Assembly: GCA_028023455.1 (NCBI GenBank)
Contig: JAQFVV010000013.1
Coordinates: forward strand, 8,588,411 to 8,652,410
Length of the DNA: 64,000 bases
Direction: 5' to 3'
Source: Epiperipatus broadwayi
Taxonomy: Eukaryota > Onychophora > Udeonychophora > Euonychophora > Peripatidae
Part shown: piece after piece, positions 1-11,905 of the stretch
How positions within the stretch are numbered: position 1 is the stretch's first letter
Layout: each line of letters begins with the position of its first letter
Notes under the pieces: generated by a model
What the model was told of the DNA's origin: nothing
The model's input: the letters and a program-made list of their open reading frames with translations, nothing else
Database searches by the model: none
Translations under genes and position numbers: made by a program

Positions 1-667
1 GAGTAAGGTACAATAAAATCCCATTTACCTTTTCCATCATTGTGGCTTTGCGTAGTTGATTCTAGTATAAAATTATAAATGAATTATTAAACTTGTAAAC
101 AGATTTACCAAAATAATGACATGATTAAATATATTTACTTAACGTTTTTAAATTGTCATTTGTCAGTATAATAAGAGTCTCAGTAATATGATAAAAAAAA
201 ACAAAAAACCCAAGTATTTATATTTATTTATTGCAAAGCTTTACCTGGACTAGTATTCGTATTAAAAATCATATAGATGGTTTAAAATTTCATAATCTTA
301 TGTGGTTCCACAAATTACACCATCTTGTACATGGTCGGCCATAGGGTCGCATACCATAAAAATCGCAAATTAAGGTTTGAAAATAATCACATTGCACTTA
401 TAATTTGTTTAATGTATTTTGTCATACTACTATGACAGGTTTTCGCGGTATACCCTGGCTGCGATCAAATTAAATCATAAAAGTTTGTTAGATCATTAGT
501 TTGGTCTATGGTAAGTTGCTCCAGATGTAGTGTGGTCTTTGGTGCATAAAATAGATAGCATGATATGCTTTTGGATACAACTCTTAATAGCTGACAATGT
601 ACAGCAGGAATTGATTAGTGATCGAGGTAACGATTCTCAGTACACTTACGTTATGTAGTTGGGACCA

Positions 668-855
668 CACAATTAACGGTTACAATTTATAATGCCGCAA
701 CGTGTTCGGCACGAGAGGTAGTTGATGGGGCAAGGGCCTTCGGTGGCCATTAGCTGGACATCAACAATTTACGGTTACAATTTTGGCGCGCAACGTGGTC
801 GGCTCGATATGTTAGGGTTACAATTTTATCGGCCCGATATGTTAGGGTTACAATA
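668..855 (+). repeat. repeat cluster resembling LTR end plus primer-binding site
   Basis: The motif GGTTACAAT recurs at about 678, 773, 816 and 846. After the second copy, 784-806 reads like a tRNA-Lys primer-binding site (TGGCGCGCAACGTGG, then CGGCTCG), close to the clean site at 19411-19431. The first copy is followed by a weaker version at about 692-715. The end ACGGTTACA also resembles the LTR end ACCGTTACA of the element at 14691-23715. Best read as decayed, partly tandem LTR/primer-site junctions on the plus strand; alternative: an unrelated short tandem repeat. Confidence 0.35.
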
Positions 856-2120
856 TATATATATATATTTATTAAACGTGTTGTTGTAATTGTTGCATAG
901 AATTAGTTACTAACAGATAGATTTATATGTGAAGATGAAGAAGAGCGTTTATGTGCGGAGTTGTATTTTATATATTTTTTTTGTTTTATATATTTTTGTT
1001 GTTTAATATTTATTGTAAGTTATAGTTATTTAAATAATGTCATTAGTAGCACATGTTTCTTAGCAAAAGCAAATTAAATATATAAGGCTGGAGAGTAATA
1101 AAAAGAATTGCAAGTTGTACTATGGGCGATTTCTGTTAATTACACTTGTCAAAATTGCAAGAACTGGCCATTTAGTATTTTGGAATAATGGAAACCTGAT
1201 CATGCTAAAAGCATTCCTAAGCTAATGTTCATCAGCGTATGGATAGAAAAAAAAAGTAAGATGAAAGAGAGATAAAAGAACTATATATATATTTTGATTT
1301 TGTAGTGATTCGGAAAAGTGATCGTTAGAGAGAAAAAAGCTCGGAAAGTAAATTTAAAAAAAAAAGTGATTTGATTAATTAATAAAATTTAATAAGAATG
1401 GACTCCATCAAAATGCTGGGGTAAAAGAATTGTGTGGATTTGTTAAACCAGCCCAGGGTACAACAATTTTATGATCTGCCTAACCTTTATCTATGGAGAT
1501 TTTAGCCGTCTATTTCAAGCAAGTAAAATGATCACGGAACTCCAAACAGCAAGAACTTTCGTGCAATCAATTTTAGAATCATCTACCTAATCTCTAGGAT
1601 GGATTATCTTATGTGAAAATGTTATGGAATCTTTCATCATCTTCCAAACCAACAATTCTCGCTAGGATACTGTAAGCTTACAGATCATCAGCCTTAAACA
1701 TGCAAACGTTCAAAATGAGGTAACTTTGACTTTATATATATTAAATGAACATATAATAATAAATTAAGAAATATGTGCTTTGTCCCAACTTAAAGAAAGT
1801 AATTATAGAAATAGATTAAAATCATTTAATAAATACAATTCTGACGTATAGTTGCACTCTTTCGTGAATGTGCATATTGATATTATATATATATGTACCG
1901 GAATGAATGAGTCGTATGTTTGAGATATTAATATATATGTGTATTAATAAATCTTAGAATTTAAACTATACCTTGTGTATTTATTTGAATTACAAGATTC
2001 TTATAACTTTTGGGTTATTATTTTTAAAAGCTTACCAATATTCATGACCGTATATTTCCAAAAGAAATAAAATAATAAGATTTGTAGGGCAGATAGGAAA
2101 ATTATAAAAGTATATAAATG

Positions 2121-2441
2121 TCACATGATCACTATTTCTTATGTTAGCACATAACTGTTATTAAAACAGGCAAAACTCTCCATACAGTAATGCCACTCAG
2201 TGCCAACCAGAGTAATCAATGGATGCCAGAAGGCTTCTGCATAAAATCCCCATTTAATGCCTATTCATCCAATATCCCCAGACTAGTTTCTAGCTTGTGA
2301 CCTTCTTCAGTGAAAAACTAGTCTGGGGATATTGGATGAATAGGCACTAGATAGGGATTTTATGCACAAGCCTTATGGCATCCATTGATTACTCTGGTTG
2401 TCATTAAATAGTATTACTGTATGGAGAGTTTTGCCTGTTTT
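2121..2441 (+). mobile_element. hairpin retroposon of the hammerhead family, copy 1
   Basis: The two halves are near-perfect inverted copies that meet near 2315, so the transcript would fold into one long hairpin. The left half begins with the family 5' end (TCACATGATC) and the right half ends with the family 3' end (GCCTGTTTTAA). A 13-bp direct repeat, AAGTATATAAATG, flanks it at 2108-2120 and 2442-2454, overlapping the final AA. The inversion point cuts through the ribozyme block, so the left-arm ribozyme is incomplete here. It lies in Atg3 intron 1. Confidence 0.85.
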
Positions 2442-4260
2442 AAGTATATAAATGACGTTTCTTTGTAAGATAACCTTGGCTTCGTTTTCCCAATAGACAT
2501 TGTCTCCCAGACCTTGAGATTGAGCTAGTCAGGATAAGGCACTCGATAAGGTCCACTGAACCTTTTTTTTTTCATTTTCGAGGGATATACTTATTATTAA
2601 TTGATAAGATTGGCGCTTAAGATCGGACATGCGATGCTCATAAATATACCTACTCGAAGCAAGGGTTAGTAACCTCTTCTCACTTAAATTATTAGAATAG
2701 GATCATGGGTAGATTGTTAAAATATAAAGACAAATTATCAACATAAGTGTGGAGATTCAAGTATTTCAAGCTTACCTGATGAGCAAAGGTTATTTGCAAA
2801 ATACATGTATACTCAGAAAGAATGGTCTGGAATTTTTACACTGGTGAATAGTTGTAACGTAATGGAACTTGAGGTAAACTTGATTAAATATCTCTTCAGT
2901 GCAATTATTAATTATAAACAAATACCTATTTATCAAACTGAAAAAATGTGCATCGGTAAAATTAGTTTGTTTAGTGCCAGTGTATTAATAAAATAGTACA
3001 ATGTATGCATCAAATAAAAATGTCTAATTAACATGCAAATTTTGATAGATCTGATCACCAGGAATTTATCATTTACATAGTTTGAGTTTTTGGCCCAAGA
3101 CAATAATAAATCCATTTTTGATTAGTTATTTATTTTCATTTGGTCACAATCCATAATTTTGGCCTGATAACAGGGATATTCAGTAAACTGAGCTTATACA
3201 GCTTTACAATGATTATTTTAAGGAGGATTGCAGAAGATATAACCAAGTTGTGAATTAAAACAAATCTATTGCAGAATTGTAGAAGCTAAAAATCAAGTAA
3301 TTATCAAGGAATGAAAATATTAGAAACTAATATCAAATCCTCAAAACAATTTTCCACTTCTAATAAATCATGGTATTGTACGTCAACTGTCACTTATCAC
3401 AATTAAAAGGCAACTCCATCTTTTTATAAATTTAGTCATTAATATCACCTATATTATATATTTTTAGGTTTAGACATTTTAACTTTTCCAACTTTCATTT
3501 TAGAAACCTTGATTACTTTATTACAGTACTTTTCATATATCAATTCATAACATTAATGTAGGTAAATACTCGGCACATTCGTATGCTCAAATTTTAATTT
3601 TACCTGTGGTATTTGACTGTTTACCTTTAGTATGGTCACGATTGCGATTCCAAGTTTTTTCTCCACGTAGCAAAAATATTTAAAAAAACAGCAGCAGCCA
3701 AATAGTGAGCATCAAAAAATATATTTATTTCATACGTTCAAATTCTTGTATGTACATACGTATATACTTGTGTGCCTTGAAAGAAAACAAATATATATTT
3801 GACTTATCTTCCACGGAAATTCGTAAAATAAATAATATCCATACCTTACGATAACAAATGATTTTGATAATAATTTAAAATAAATTTTCAGGCCTTATTC
3901 TGGAAAAACAAATATATATGATAAGAGAGCTTTATAAGTAAATTTATAATTAAAAAAAAAAAAGTAAATTATTATACAGTATAAGACTTGTTTTTTTTTT
4001 CAATATAAATTATTAATAAAATATAAAAAAAAGGCAAGAAAAATATTTAAAAAATTTTCAGTGCCATAATGCTAAAATTAATAAGCTGAAACTATCTTCC
4101 AAATTTTATAGTAATATAAAACACACGTATTTATATAATCTATATGGAGATGATTTTTAGTAAAAACTTGAATGCAACTATACTAGGCTTTTAACACCGG
4201 ACGTTATATTTACACTAGATGTATGGGTTTTTTAAAAGCGTAATTCATAATAAATCTTAC

Positions 4261-4341
4261 CGTTAATACAGGTGTGAGAAATTCTGCAACATTCAGAACA
4301 GTTCCCTTCATCGTGTTAAATAATGTCTGAACACTTGACAT
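4261..4341 (-). CDS. ATG3: Atg3, first coding exon
   Basis: Atg3 is the E2-like enzyme that transfers Atg8/LC3 to phosphatidylethanolamine during autophagy; its N-terminal amphipathic helix senses curved membranes. Seen: reading the minus strand from the ATG at 4341-4339 gives 27 codons, starting MSSVQTLF, continuing NTMKG and ending VAEFLTPVLT, followed directly by GTAAG, a good splice donor in phase 0. Known: animal Atg3 starts with a helix of the pattern NTxKGxxLxVAE[YF]LTPVL, and in human the first coding exon ends right after LTPVLK. The match is about 14 of 21 aligned positions, including VAE and LTPVL, and the intron sits in the same place. Exon 2 (ESKFKETG and the PEEFVAAGD region) is not in the remaining 4.26 kb, so intron 1 exceeds that length. 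This exon is too short to appear as a long ORF. Identity is fairly sure; whether the locus is intact cannot be judged from here. Confidence 0.85.
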
Positions 4342-4480
4342 GATAAAAAATAATTTACTAAGACAAGAACACGCAGAAAACAAAAAAGTCTTAAATCGCT
4401 GAAACTAAAGAAAAAAATTGTAAACCGCCATCTAGCCAAATTTCTGAGAAGTATTATTTCATTACAAACTTGCAATTTAA
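4342..4480 (-). promoter_or_regulatory. probable Atg3 5' UTR and proximal promoter
   Basis: This lies immediately upstream of the Atg3 start codon on the minus strand. It is somewhat less AT-rich around 4425-4435 (CCGCCATCTAG on the plus strand) than the surrounding DNA. No upstream ATG disrupts the stretch next to the start. No TATA box or initiator can be assigned with certainty. The call rests on position only. Confidence 0.3.
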
Positions 4481-5534
4481 TCGGGAATGAGGTGAAATTT
4501 AGTTTACATTTTCAAACTAGAGATCATTTAATGTTTTATTAAATATACTTACACAGTCACCCGCAACCCTATACAGTTTTTTTTAGTTCAGATTTAGAAT
4601 TTATTTTTACCACCAGCATTTTTATCTTTTCATTTGTTTTAATTCTGTTGGCTCATCTTAAATAAATCTCTTCTGATTTTAGTTGGAGTTATTTCAGTGC
4701 TCTTTTATAGATACAGCATTTTAATAGATAGTCGCAGAGCTGGACAACAGCCTCCCTTGGATTAAACTATGTTTTCTATCTTTGTGTTATTCTCTAGCTA
4801 ATAATAGTTAAATCAGTTATTGAACAAAATTGAATGGCTATCTGGATCAGCTATGGAACAACCATCTGAAAGAAAAACTCTTAACTTCTTTTGAACCTGA
4901 AAAAAATGTCCAAGTTTTAAGTAGCTCGGACTAGGAACATCACAAATAGATGCATTAACTACTTCATCATAAAATTTTGCAAAACTATCATTAAAAGACA
5001 ATCTCATTTTTAGCCTACATCATATTAGCGATTTTGTTTTATCTTATATATAATTTTTCTTTATTACCAATCAATTATATGCTTCTTTTATGTACAAACA
5101 TATATATATATACTTTACAGTCACCCCCCCTTCCGAGCAATTGTTTAAATACGCCCCTGTTATAAATTAAGCTTTTGTCAAATTTGCAATCCTAACTAAC
5201 AGTCTTTTTAAAACATCACATGATCACTATCTCATACTGTGGAGAGAGTTTTTGCCTTGTTTAATTAGTCTTTTTACTTAATTGGAATTTAAATTATTGT
5301 TATTATCTCAATATATAATTTATCCATATAAAAGTATATTCTAATTTAATGATCTATAAAAAAGCTTAATATTTCAATTAGATCTAGTTATGGTTAAATA
5401 TCAAACTCATTTGAATGATTCAGATTCCTAAGACTTATAATTAGATAATCATTTATCTTTCAATAATGAATTATCAGTGATTTGGTAAAACTGACGTCTT
5501 AAAAAATTCCTGAATTAGTATAGAAAATTTTTAA
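4342..5534. other. non-coding stretch upstream of Atg3
   Basis: AT-rich sequence. It includes a minus-strand ORF of 64 codons (4813-5007) with no recognisable domain and no supporting splice or promoter signals. A C7 run lies at 5124-5130. Nothing else supported. Confidence 0.5.
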
Positions 5535-6214
5535 CTACTCTAAAAAAAATAATTCAAAGTTGACTCCAAATTTACATATCAAATCATGTATGTCTAACCA
5601 AAGTTTTTCACTTATTTATTTATCTTTTTACATTAATAGCTTCTTTTATCATGTACATGAATTATGAGTTCAATAGCTTCGAGGGAGCTGTATTTCATCT
5701 TCATCCATAGAAACTTATCTGGCAAATAAATAGTTTTCAGCAGATTCATCAAACTTTAATTAATATAATGGAATAAAAATTATGACACATACGAAAACAT
5801 ACAGAAACTTTACAACAGACAGAAAAAAATAATAAAACAAAAATCACAATTTTTATCCCATTATACTAATTAAAGTTTGATGATTAAAGTTTGAGATCCT
5901 AAGATCTAGATGCAGTGCTCTCAGATCCAAGGCTCCTCATTGACGAAGGCCATAAGCCAGAAACTAGTCTGGGGATATTGGATGAGTAGGCACTAGATGG
6001 GGATTTTATGCACAAACTTTCTGGCATCCATTGATTACTCTAGATTGCAGTGTGTGGCAATATATATAGTGAGTTTTGCCTGTTTTAATTCATGTACGTG
6101 ATAAAAGATGCTATTAATGTAAAAAGATAATTAATAAGTGAAAAACTTTGGTTAGACATACATTATTTGATATGCAAATTTGGAGTAAACTTTAAATTAT
6201 TTTTTTTAGGGTAG
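5535..6214. repeat. large nested inverted repeat (about 680 bp)
   Basis: The outer arms at 5535-5664 and 6087-6214 are reverse complements over about 130 bp with few mismatches. A second pair of inner arms lies at 5748-5785 and 5846-5883. The interior also holds a 5'-truncated member of the hammerhead retroposon family (5895-6087), whose 3' end abuts the right outer arm. Probably a foldback/MITE-like element that was later invaded. No coding capacity. Confidence 0.75.
5895..6087 (+). mobile_element. hammerhead-family retroposon, copy 2 (5'-truncated)
   Basis: Contains only the right (sense) half of the family and ends at the usual GCCTGTTTTAA. The ribozyme block at 5925-5983 has the conserved layout but reads TTGACGA where CUGANGA is expected, so C3 is mutated and cleavage would be lost. 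Confidence 0.75.
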
Positions 6215-8742
6215 TACCTATTTAAATTGTCCTCAAGATAATTGTCCTAACATAAATAAGATCTTCTACTCTTAAGTCGGTTATATAAATTTCATCATAA
6301 AATACTTTTTTAAAACTCTATTATATTATAAAAGCAGGTCTCTTTAATATATTTTAAAGTCATCTATTATAAACATGAATAATCAAGAACACTAAATGTT
6401 ATAATTCTATAATATACATGACACCAGATCAATTGCTGACTTGGATTACTTAGTAAGGATATATTTATATTTAGAAACCATCTTTTACTTTTAAAAACCA
6501 GTTAAGATAATAGTCTGAAAATCAATAAATCCTTAAGATTTTGAATCCAATCCACTTCATTAATATATTTATTGAGATTTGATACCAACTCAGCTTTCAA
6601 GCATTTTAAAGATATTTATGCTTTATGGTAATTATACATTTCTTTTGGAGTAGGAAAATTAATATCTATGGCAAGCATGTGATTTTGCTATTGCGATGAC
6701 ATTTTATTCCCTTCACATGCTCAACAACGTACAGCAAGTAGAAAAATATATTTGGATTAATCTTAATGATATTGCCTTTATATTTTCATAAAATTACAGA
6801 TAATTGTTAAATGAAAAATTTTCAGGACTTTTATATTATGTTGATGATATGTATAATTTATTAGTTGCAAAAAATACACACACATTATTTAATCAACAAT
6901 ATATAGTTTATACAATTAACGATGAGATAGTCATACTGAGTGATGGAAGCTCACTTCCAGCTATATGATTTGCCTGCCTCATGAGTGCAAGTAAGACTCT
7001 TCCAACTGTACTAGACAGTTTGCCTTGAGTCGGCTCTAGTTCAGACTCTTCCAGCTGCACTCAGACACCTTGCCTCAAGTTGACTGCAGTCATAGCAGAT
7101 TCCAGTCTAGGTGGACTTGCCTCACTTGTAGATATATCTGTAGTGACTAGTGAAGATGTCATTGTTGTAGGAAGAGGTTTCACTGGAAAGCACATTTAGT
7201 CATTCAGTTTGACAGAAGTTAACACTCTCTGCCTTGCCTCCAAAAAGGCTGAATATTTATTGTCAGATCCCTTACCTTACTGGAAACCCTCAGATTCAGA
7301 GTGCATACTCCAACAAAGGATTCATCCCCATTAGGTAACAACTGGCTGGTAGCCAATCAGGCAAAGAATTTGGAATAGTCCACTTCCTAAAGCAAGGTCA
7401 GATATGACAATTATACTAGGAGATGTTTTCAAAATCTTTCTGTCATGTCTAAATAGTACTAGGATATAATTTTATCTTTAGCTTATGCCATATTAAACAA
7501 AGAGGTTCTTAGTATTTGTTAAATAATATCAACTTTTCAAGCTTCAAAATTTTCTTTTCACAATTAATTAGCATTATAAGATACCATCTTATTCTTCACA
7601 TATATCATATTATCACTTTTGCCTTGCCTCATGTCTTATTTTTCTTTATTGCTGATTAATTATATGTTATGTACAAATTTTTTTTTGCCTGTGTATTGAA
7701 ACAGTAAGATTTGCTTTGCAGATCTTCATTTCACCTTCTTTCTTCTTACCTACCCTTATACTTGAGTTTAAACCCTGACGTATTGTAGTGTGTGTGTACT
7801 GCATTCTCATGCCAAAATCTGAGTTTAATTAGTTAATAATTCTAGTAAATGAATGATAATTTAGTAGTCCAATAACTTAATTAATTTTAATATAATGGTT
7901 AATAAGTTAAGGCATATGTACACATTTATACTTTATTCATAGTAGGATTGGGTCACATCTGTTGTATTTACACACATACTGCGGTATTATGTCTAAAAGC
8001 CTCAAATTAACAAGAATGTTGTTTACTAAAGTTCTAGTTTATTTAAATCTATTAATTAAGATATACCAAATTCTTCATCTTTAAGTTTTCAATATTTAAT
8101 TTAAAATAACATTAAACTAATCAATAATCTAGGTCTTTAAAACTTTCATATTGAACTTAAATCATTTTGTTATTTTATATTTTAAAAATCATGCCCTAAT
8201 TTTGTATATAAAATTAAATGAGGGTTGGGAAGAAAACAATAATGCTTAATTAATTCTACTTAAATGCATTAGTGGCATAAGTATTTGGCCATTTAGATAA
8301 AAACAATAGATGTTCAGTCTGCTATTTTTTGTTTAAGTAATAAAATTTTTAAAACAAAATTAAAGTTCTAAAACAAAAACTTTTAATCTGAATATCTTAA
8401 AGGTAGATAACAATAACAAATTTACTTATATTATCTTATTGTATTCTTTTGGATGTTCAATAGATAAAAATATTAATTAGTAACAGGTATTTTGAGTAAT
8501 GAATTTTATGCCTCAGGGCAGTTCTATTGTGAGCACCCTTGATATATATATATATATATATGGCTAGATTTATTAATCAAATCTTTTTTTTTTTGCTTGT
8601 GACTTTTTATCTCTTTTGCCATGTTTTAAGAGATTTAAAACAATATCTGATTATGTTTTGAGACGGTTTTTAGCTGATTGTATTTTGCAAAGAGAGCTGA
8701 ATAGAGAAAGAAGCTAATATTGGGGAAAACTGTTACTTTTGT
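6215..8742. other. AT-rich non-coding stretch
   Basis: Apart from the minisatellite at 6946-7125 and an AT dinucleotide run near 8542-8562, I see no gene, RNA or repeat that can be supported. Confidence 0.45.
6946..7125. repeat. degenerate minisatellite, unit about 50 bp
   Basis: Imperfect units starting with GACTCTTCCA begin at 6995 and 7044, and a more diverged one near 7096. Each contains TTGCCT followed by CAAG- or GAGT-like sequence. A further partial unit precedes them from about 6946. The block is richer in GC than its surroundings. Confidence 0.5.
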
Positions 8743-9000
8743 TCAGATATTTGTAAAATTCGAGCCTCTGCAAAGGCAAGTTAGAATATCTGAGTAGAAG
8801 CCAGCAGGAAGGCTATCTTCCTTTTCAGGAATGGCCACCCTGTGGTCCTTACACCATCTGATGCTCTTTCCATAAGAAGACCCAATATAAACTGCTGTTG
8901 CTAATTCATACCTGAAAGATTTGCTGCCAAATTCTAAAAAATGCTGTCGCCATTTCTCGTAATGTAAAATACCAGGGTGAGTGAAACTGAAATGCCCCAA
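8743..9000 (-). CDS. 85-codon ORF of unknown nature
   Basis: The frame starts MGHFSFTHPG and ends CRGSNFTNI. Its composition is more protein-like than most ORFs here, mixed in W, K, E, R, G and S with little homopolymer bias. I recognise no domain. No clear acceptor or donor flanks it, and the sequence upstream on the minus strand has stops in frame. It could be a piece of an old transposon ORF, a pseudogene exon, or chance. Low confidence that it is a real coding region. Confidence 0.2.
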   Translation of the reverse strand: MGHFSFTHPGILHYEKWRQHFLEFGSKSFRYELATAVYIGSSYGKSIRWCKDHRVAIPEKEDSLPAGFYSDILTCLCRGSNFTNI

Positions 9001-10801
9001 TGGAATGGACTCTCACCAATCAATTGGAGTCAAGAGAAGGTCTAGGACACACTAATTCTCCATCAGACCATATGAGATAATCCTTTAACCCAAGATTCTG
9101 TGTAATCTGTATATTTCTGTAATCTTAAATTAAGTTTTCAGTTTATATTCCTATTCTATAACAAATCTAATTTGTAAACTGTTATACTTTTCAACTTTAC
9201 TTGGGTTTGTTTAAATTTATTAACTTATTTTTTTCCATTATGATGATATGCCTGAGTAACCATCGACCGAGCCAATCATCCCTTTTTTCTTCTTTCCTGA
9301 ATAAGCCACCATCTTAATGTGGATTAATTGTAGAACTTTTCCTTCTAGTTAAATATATTATTGTCTTGCTCACTCAAGGCTTATTTTCTTAGATGTTTTT
9401 TTTTTGAGTGAAATAAACACACTCATATGATATCTGGTTTTCTTTATACAATATATTTATGTTATATTAATTATTTCCACTTGATTAAAGTATACTGCAG
9501 GGTTATGTGCAAGTGTAGTACAGTTATTATTATATAAATGCCTGAGGGTTTAGTTATTTAATGAAGCCCTGAATCATGCATTTCCCCACCATGCTATTGT
9601 CGTTCTATATGTGTTTTAAATTTATTTATAATTAATAGTTCATTAGTGAAATTGAGAATATACAGACCATATAAATATAACTTTAGGAATGAATTAAGCA
9701 TTTATGTTCAAATTAAAATACAGCCCTTTTTATATATGTCACTTATAGGGTGTTGCCTGTGTAAATGTGTTGGATGTTGGGACTTTTAGCTATGTTCATT
9801 TATTCAGGATATCAAAATGGCAGAGACTACTCATATTTCTCCTACTGCTCCCAGAACACTATGAATTAGAAACCTCACCTGGGATTCACTTATCAGTCAC
9901 CCAGTCATGAAGTTACATGATAGAATGCCAGGCTCAGGTTGATATTGGGTGACACATTTAGTTTCAGACAAATGACAAGATGCTATCCCATGTATTTTTT
10001 TTTTCAAAGCCACGGTTTCAACATACCACACTCCATCCTCTGCAATCAATTTTCACCACACCACCAATTTTTCTTAACTTTAGTAATGTATCATTCCCTT
10101 ATACCAAGTATCTTTTAATCCACTCTTTCCTAGTATAGCTCAATGAGCCTTTGTCTGTCTGATTCTTGATGTCAATATTGTATGCTTGTAAGAATCTTAA
10201 GATAATATTAAATTTAGTAAATATAGATATAATATGTTCACTGTACCCATGTTGCATATCCTCGCAATATATTGTTTTTAAACCAACCACGCTGTAGGCA
10301 CTTGACTTTAATGTTTTATATTTAACCCAAAAAATAGAGAAATGCTAATGTATGCCATGTCATTGTCTGGCTTACACAGACAGTGCCAATATCTATTATT
10401 AGCTAATAAATAATCTTGAATTTTACTAAATTATTTTGATTTTATTTATTTATATATCTATGATCCCCACCTCGGTCTAGGTTACATGCTACACTTACCA
10501 TATTTTTTAACCCTCAGGATTATATTTCATACCACCTATAGATCTAGTTGGGAAATGTAAGGATGTACTTTTAGTATAAAGTCTCTTGCTCCTCCCTGAC
10601 CACTGGCACCAGCAAGAAACTGCTAGTAGTAGCATCAGATGCATTGTCATGCAGGTGGAACTGTGAAGCATAGATTTTGGATTCAAACTTGGGATTTCTG
10701 GTTGGCAACCCTTCCTAGAGTGTTGAATTTCATGTCTGAAATTTGAATTCTGCAGTGTGTTAGCAAGATGGATGAAACTGACTATTACATCATATATATA
10801 T
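9001..10801. other. non-coding stretch
   Basis: Mostly AT-rich. 9815-9990 and 10545-10750 are less AT-rich patches that look like old repeat fragments but cannot be named. A minus-strand ORF over the second patch (10507-10827) shows no domain. Confidence 0.4.
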
Positions 10802-10988
10802 AAGACATATTTTGCAGGTTTATCCATGTAAGACTTTAATTAGATATTTCAATGTTTCCACTTGATAACCCTCAATTGAGGTCTTGTGTGATCAAATCGA
10901 ATATTGGAATATCTTATTTGTGTGATCAAGTTGAAACATTGAAATATATAATTAAAATCTTATATGGATGAAACCACAAAATATGCCT
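10802..10988. repeat. inverted repeat, MITE-like
   Basis: Arms at 10802-10867 and 10922-10988 are reverse complements with about ten mismatches. The 54-bp spacer contains two direct copies of TGTGTGATCAA. Terminal bases are AAGACATA and its complement-like TATGCCTT. No target duplication is obvious. Confidence 0.6.
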
Positions 10989-11686
10989 TTTATATCTGTA
11001 ATCTCTAAAAACATTTGTATAACATATAACAACTTTTTATTTTTATTACTTAAATTCACTTCAGATATAAACAATGTTTTTTTCAGATTAGTCTTCCTGG
11101 AATTACTACAATATAAATCACCCACATAATGGTAGATTCTGTTTTTAAGCAACTATGAATTGCATAGTATTTTAATTATATATATTCATGTTTAAGCCCA
11201 CGTGAATGACTCCAGTTGTCTGAGTCTTATTTTACACTCCATCTCTGAATTGTTAAATACACATTTGTCAATCAGTATTAAATGACCAATAATTAAAGGC
11301 CAAGACTGAACAAAAGAAAACACTATCCTTAGCTATGCTAAAAAAATATATCCATGATTCAAATCAAGATTTGTACTTCAAATATGGGCAAGTAAATTAC
11401 TAATCAACACAGGAAATCTTTGTTATTTTATCAATAATGGCATTTTGTATCATCAATATAAAAATTCACATAGTACAATATATTTATTCACTAATAGTTA
11501 TATCCATATCTAGGCGAAAAAAGAAAAGAACAAAATAATATTAATTCACTAACAGTTTTTATAAAATAATAATAATGATAAAAGTGAAATTTAGCGATGT
11601 CTTTATAAAGCAATCCATGAAACAAAATAAGTTATGTATATCACATAATGGTTCTTAAATCTAGGTAATTTGGCAACTAATGATGT

Positions 11687-11905
11687 TGTTGTATTTTTAT
11701 ATTGGACTATTTCCATCATCTAATATGTATATTGAATGTCTTTAGAAAAATTTAACTTTACTTAAATATTCCAAATACATTCAACTGTTAGTAATAGCAC
11801 ATCATCAGGTTAGTATATGCACATTCAATATGCATATTAGATGATGGAAATAGTTCAATAAAAAATACAACTAGAACACAATCATCACAAACCTTCAGGA
11901 AAACA
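11687..11905. mobile_element. MITE-like inverted repeat, copy A
   Basis: Arms at 11687-11739 and 11821-11872 are reverse complements of about 52 bp. The sequence from about 11743 to 11905 resembles 59613-59840, including the blocks ATTCAAC..TTAGTAAT and CACAAAC.TTCAG..AAACATT, so the two loci are members of one family. Confidence 0.6.

Larger units (their letters stand above)
1..4260 (-). other. Atg3 intron 1, visible part
   Basis: No exon-like stretch was found on the minus strand between the Atg3 donor and the window edge. The interval contains the LTR-end-like repeat cluster at 668-855, the hairpin retroposon at 2121-2441 and otherwise AT-rich simple sequence with short AT runs. Confidence 0.6.

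Noticed and set aside
2775-2815. CTGATGA followed by a perfect GCAAA/TTTGC hairpin, resembling another hammerhead
   Set aside because: GAAA is replaced by AAAA and the flanks cannot form stem I, so it is probably chance.
4813-5007. 64-codon minus-strand ORF upstream of Atg3
   Set aside because: Lies upstream of the Atg3 start, with no domain and no splice signals that would make it an exon.
10507-10827. 106-codon minus-strand ORF
   Set aside because: No recognisable domain; it overlaps one arm of an inverted repeat at its start, so it is likely chance in an old repeat.
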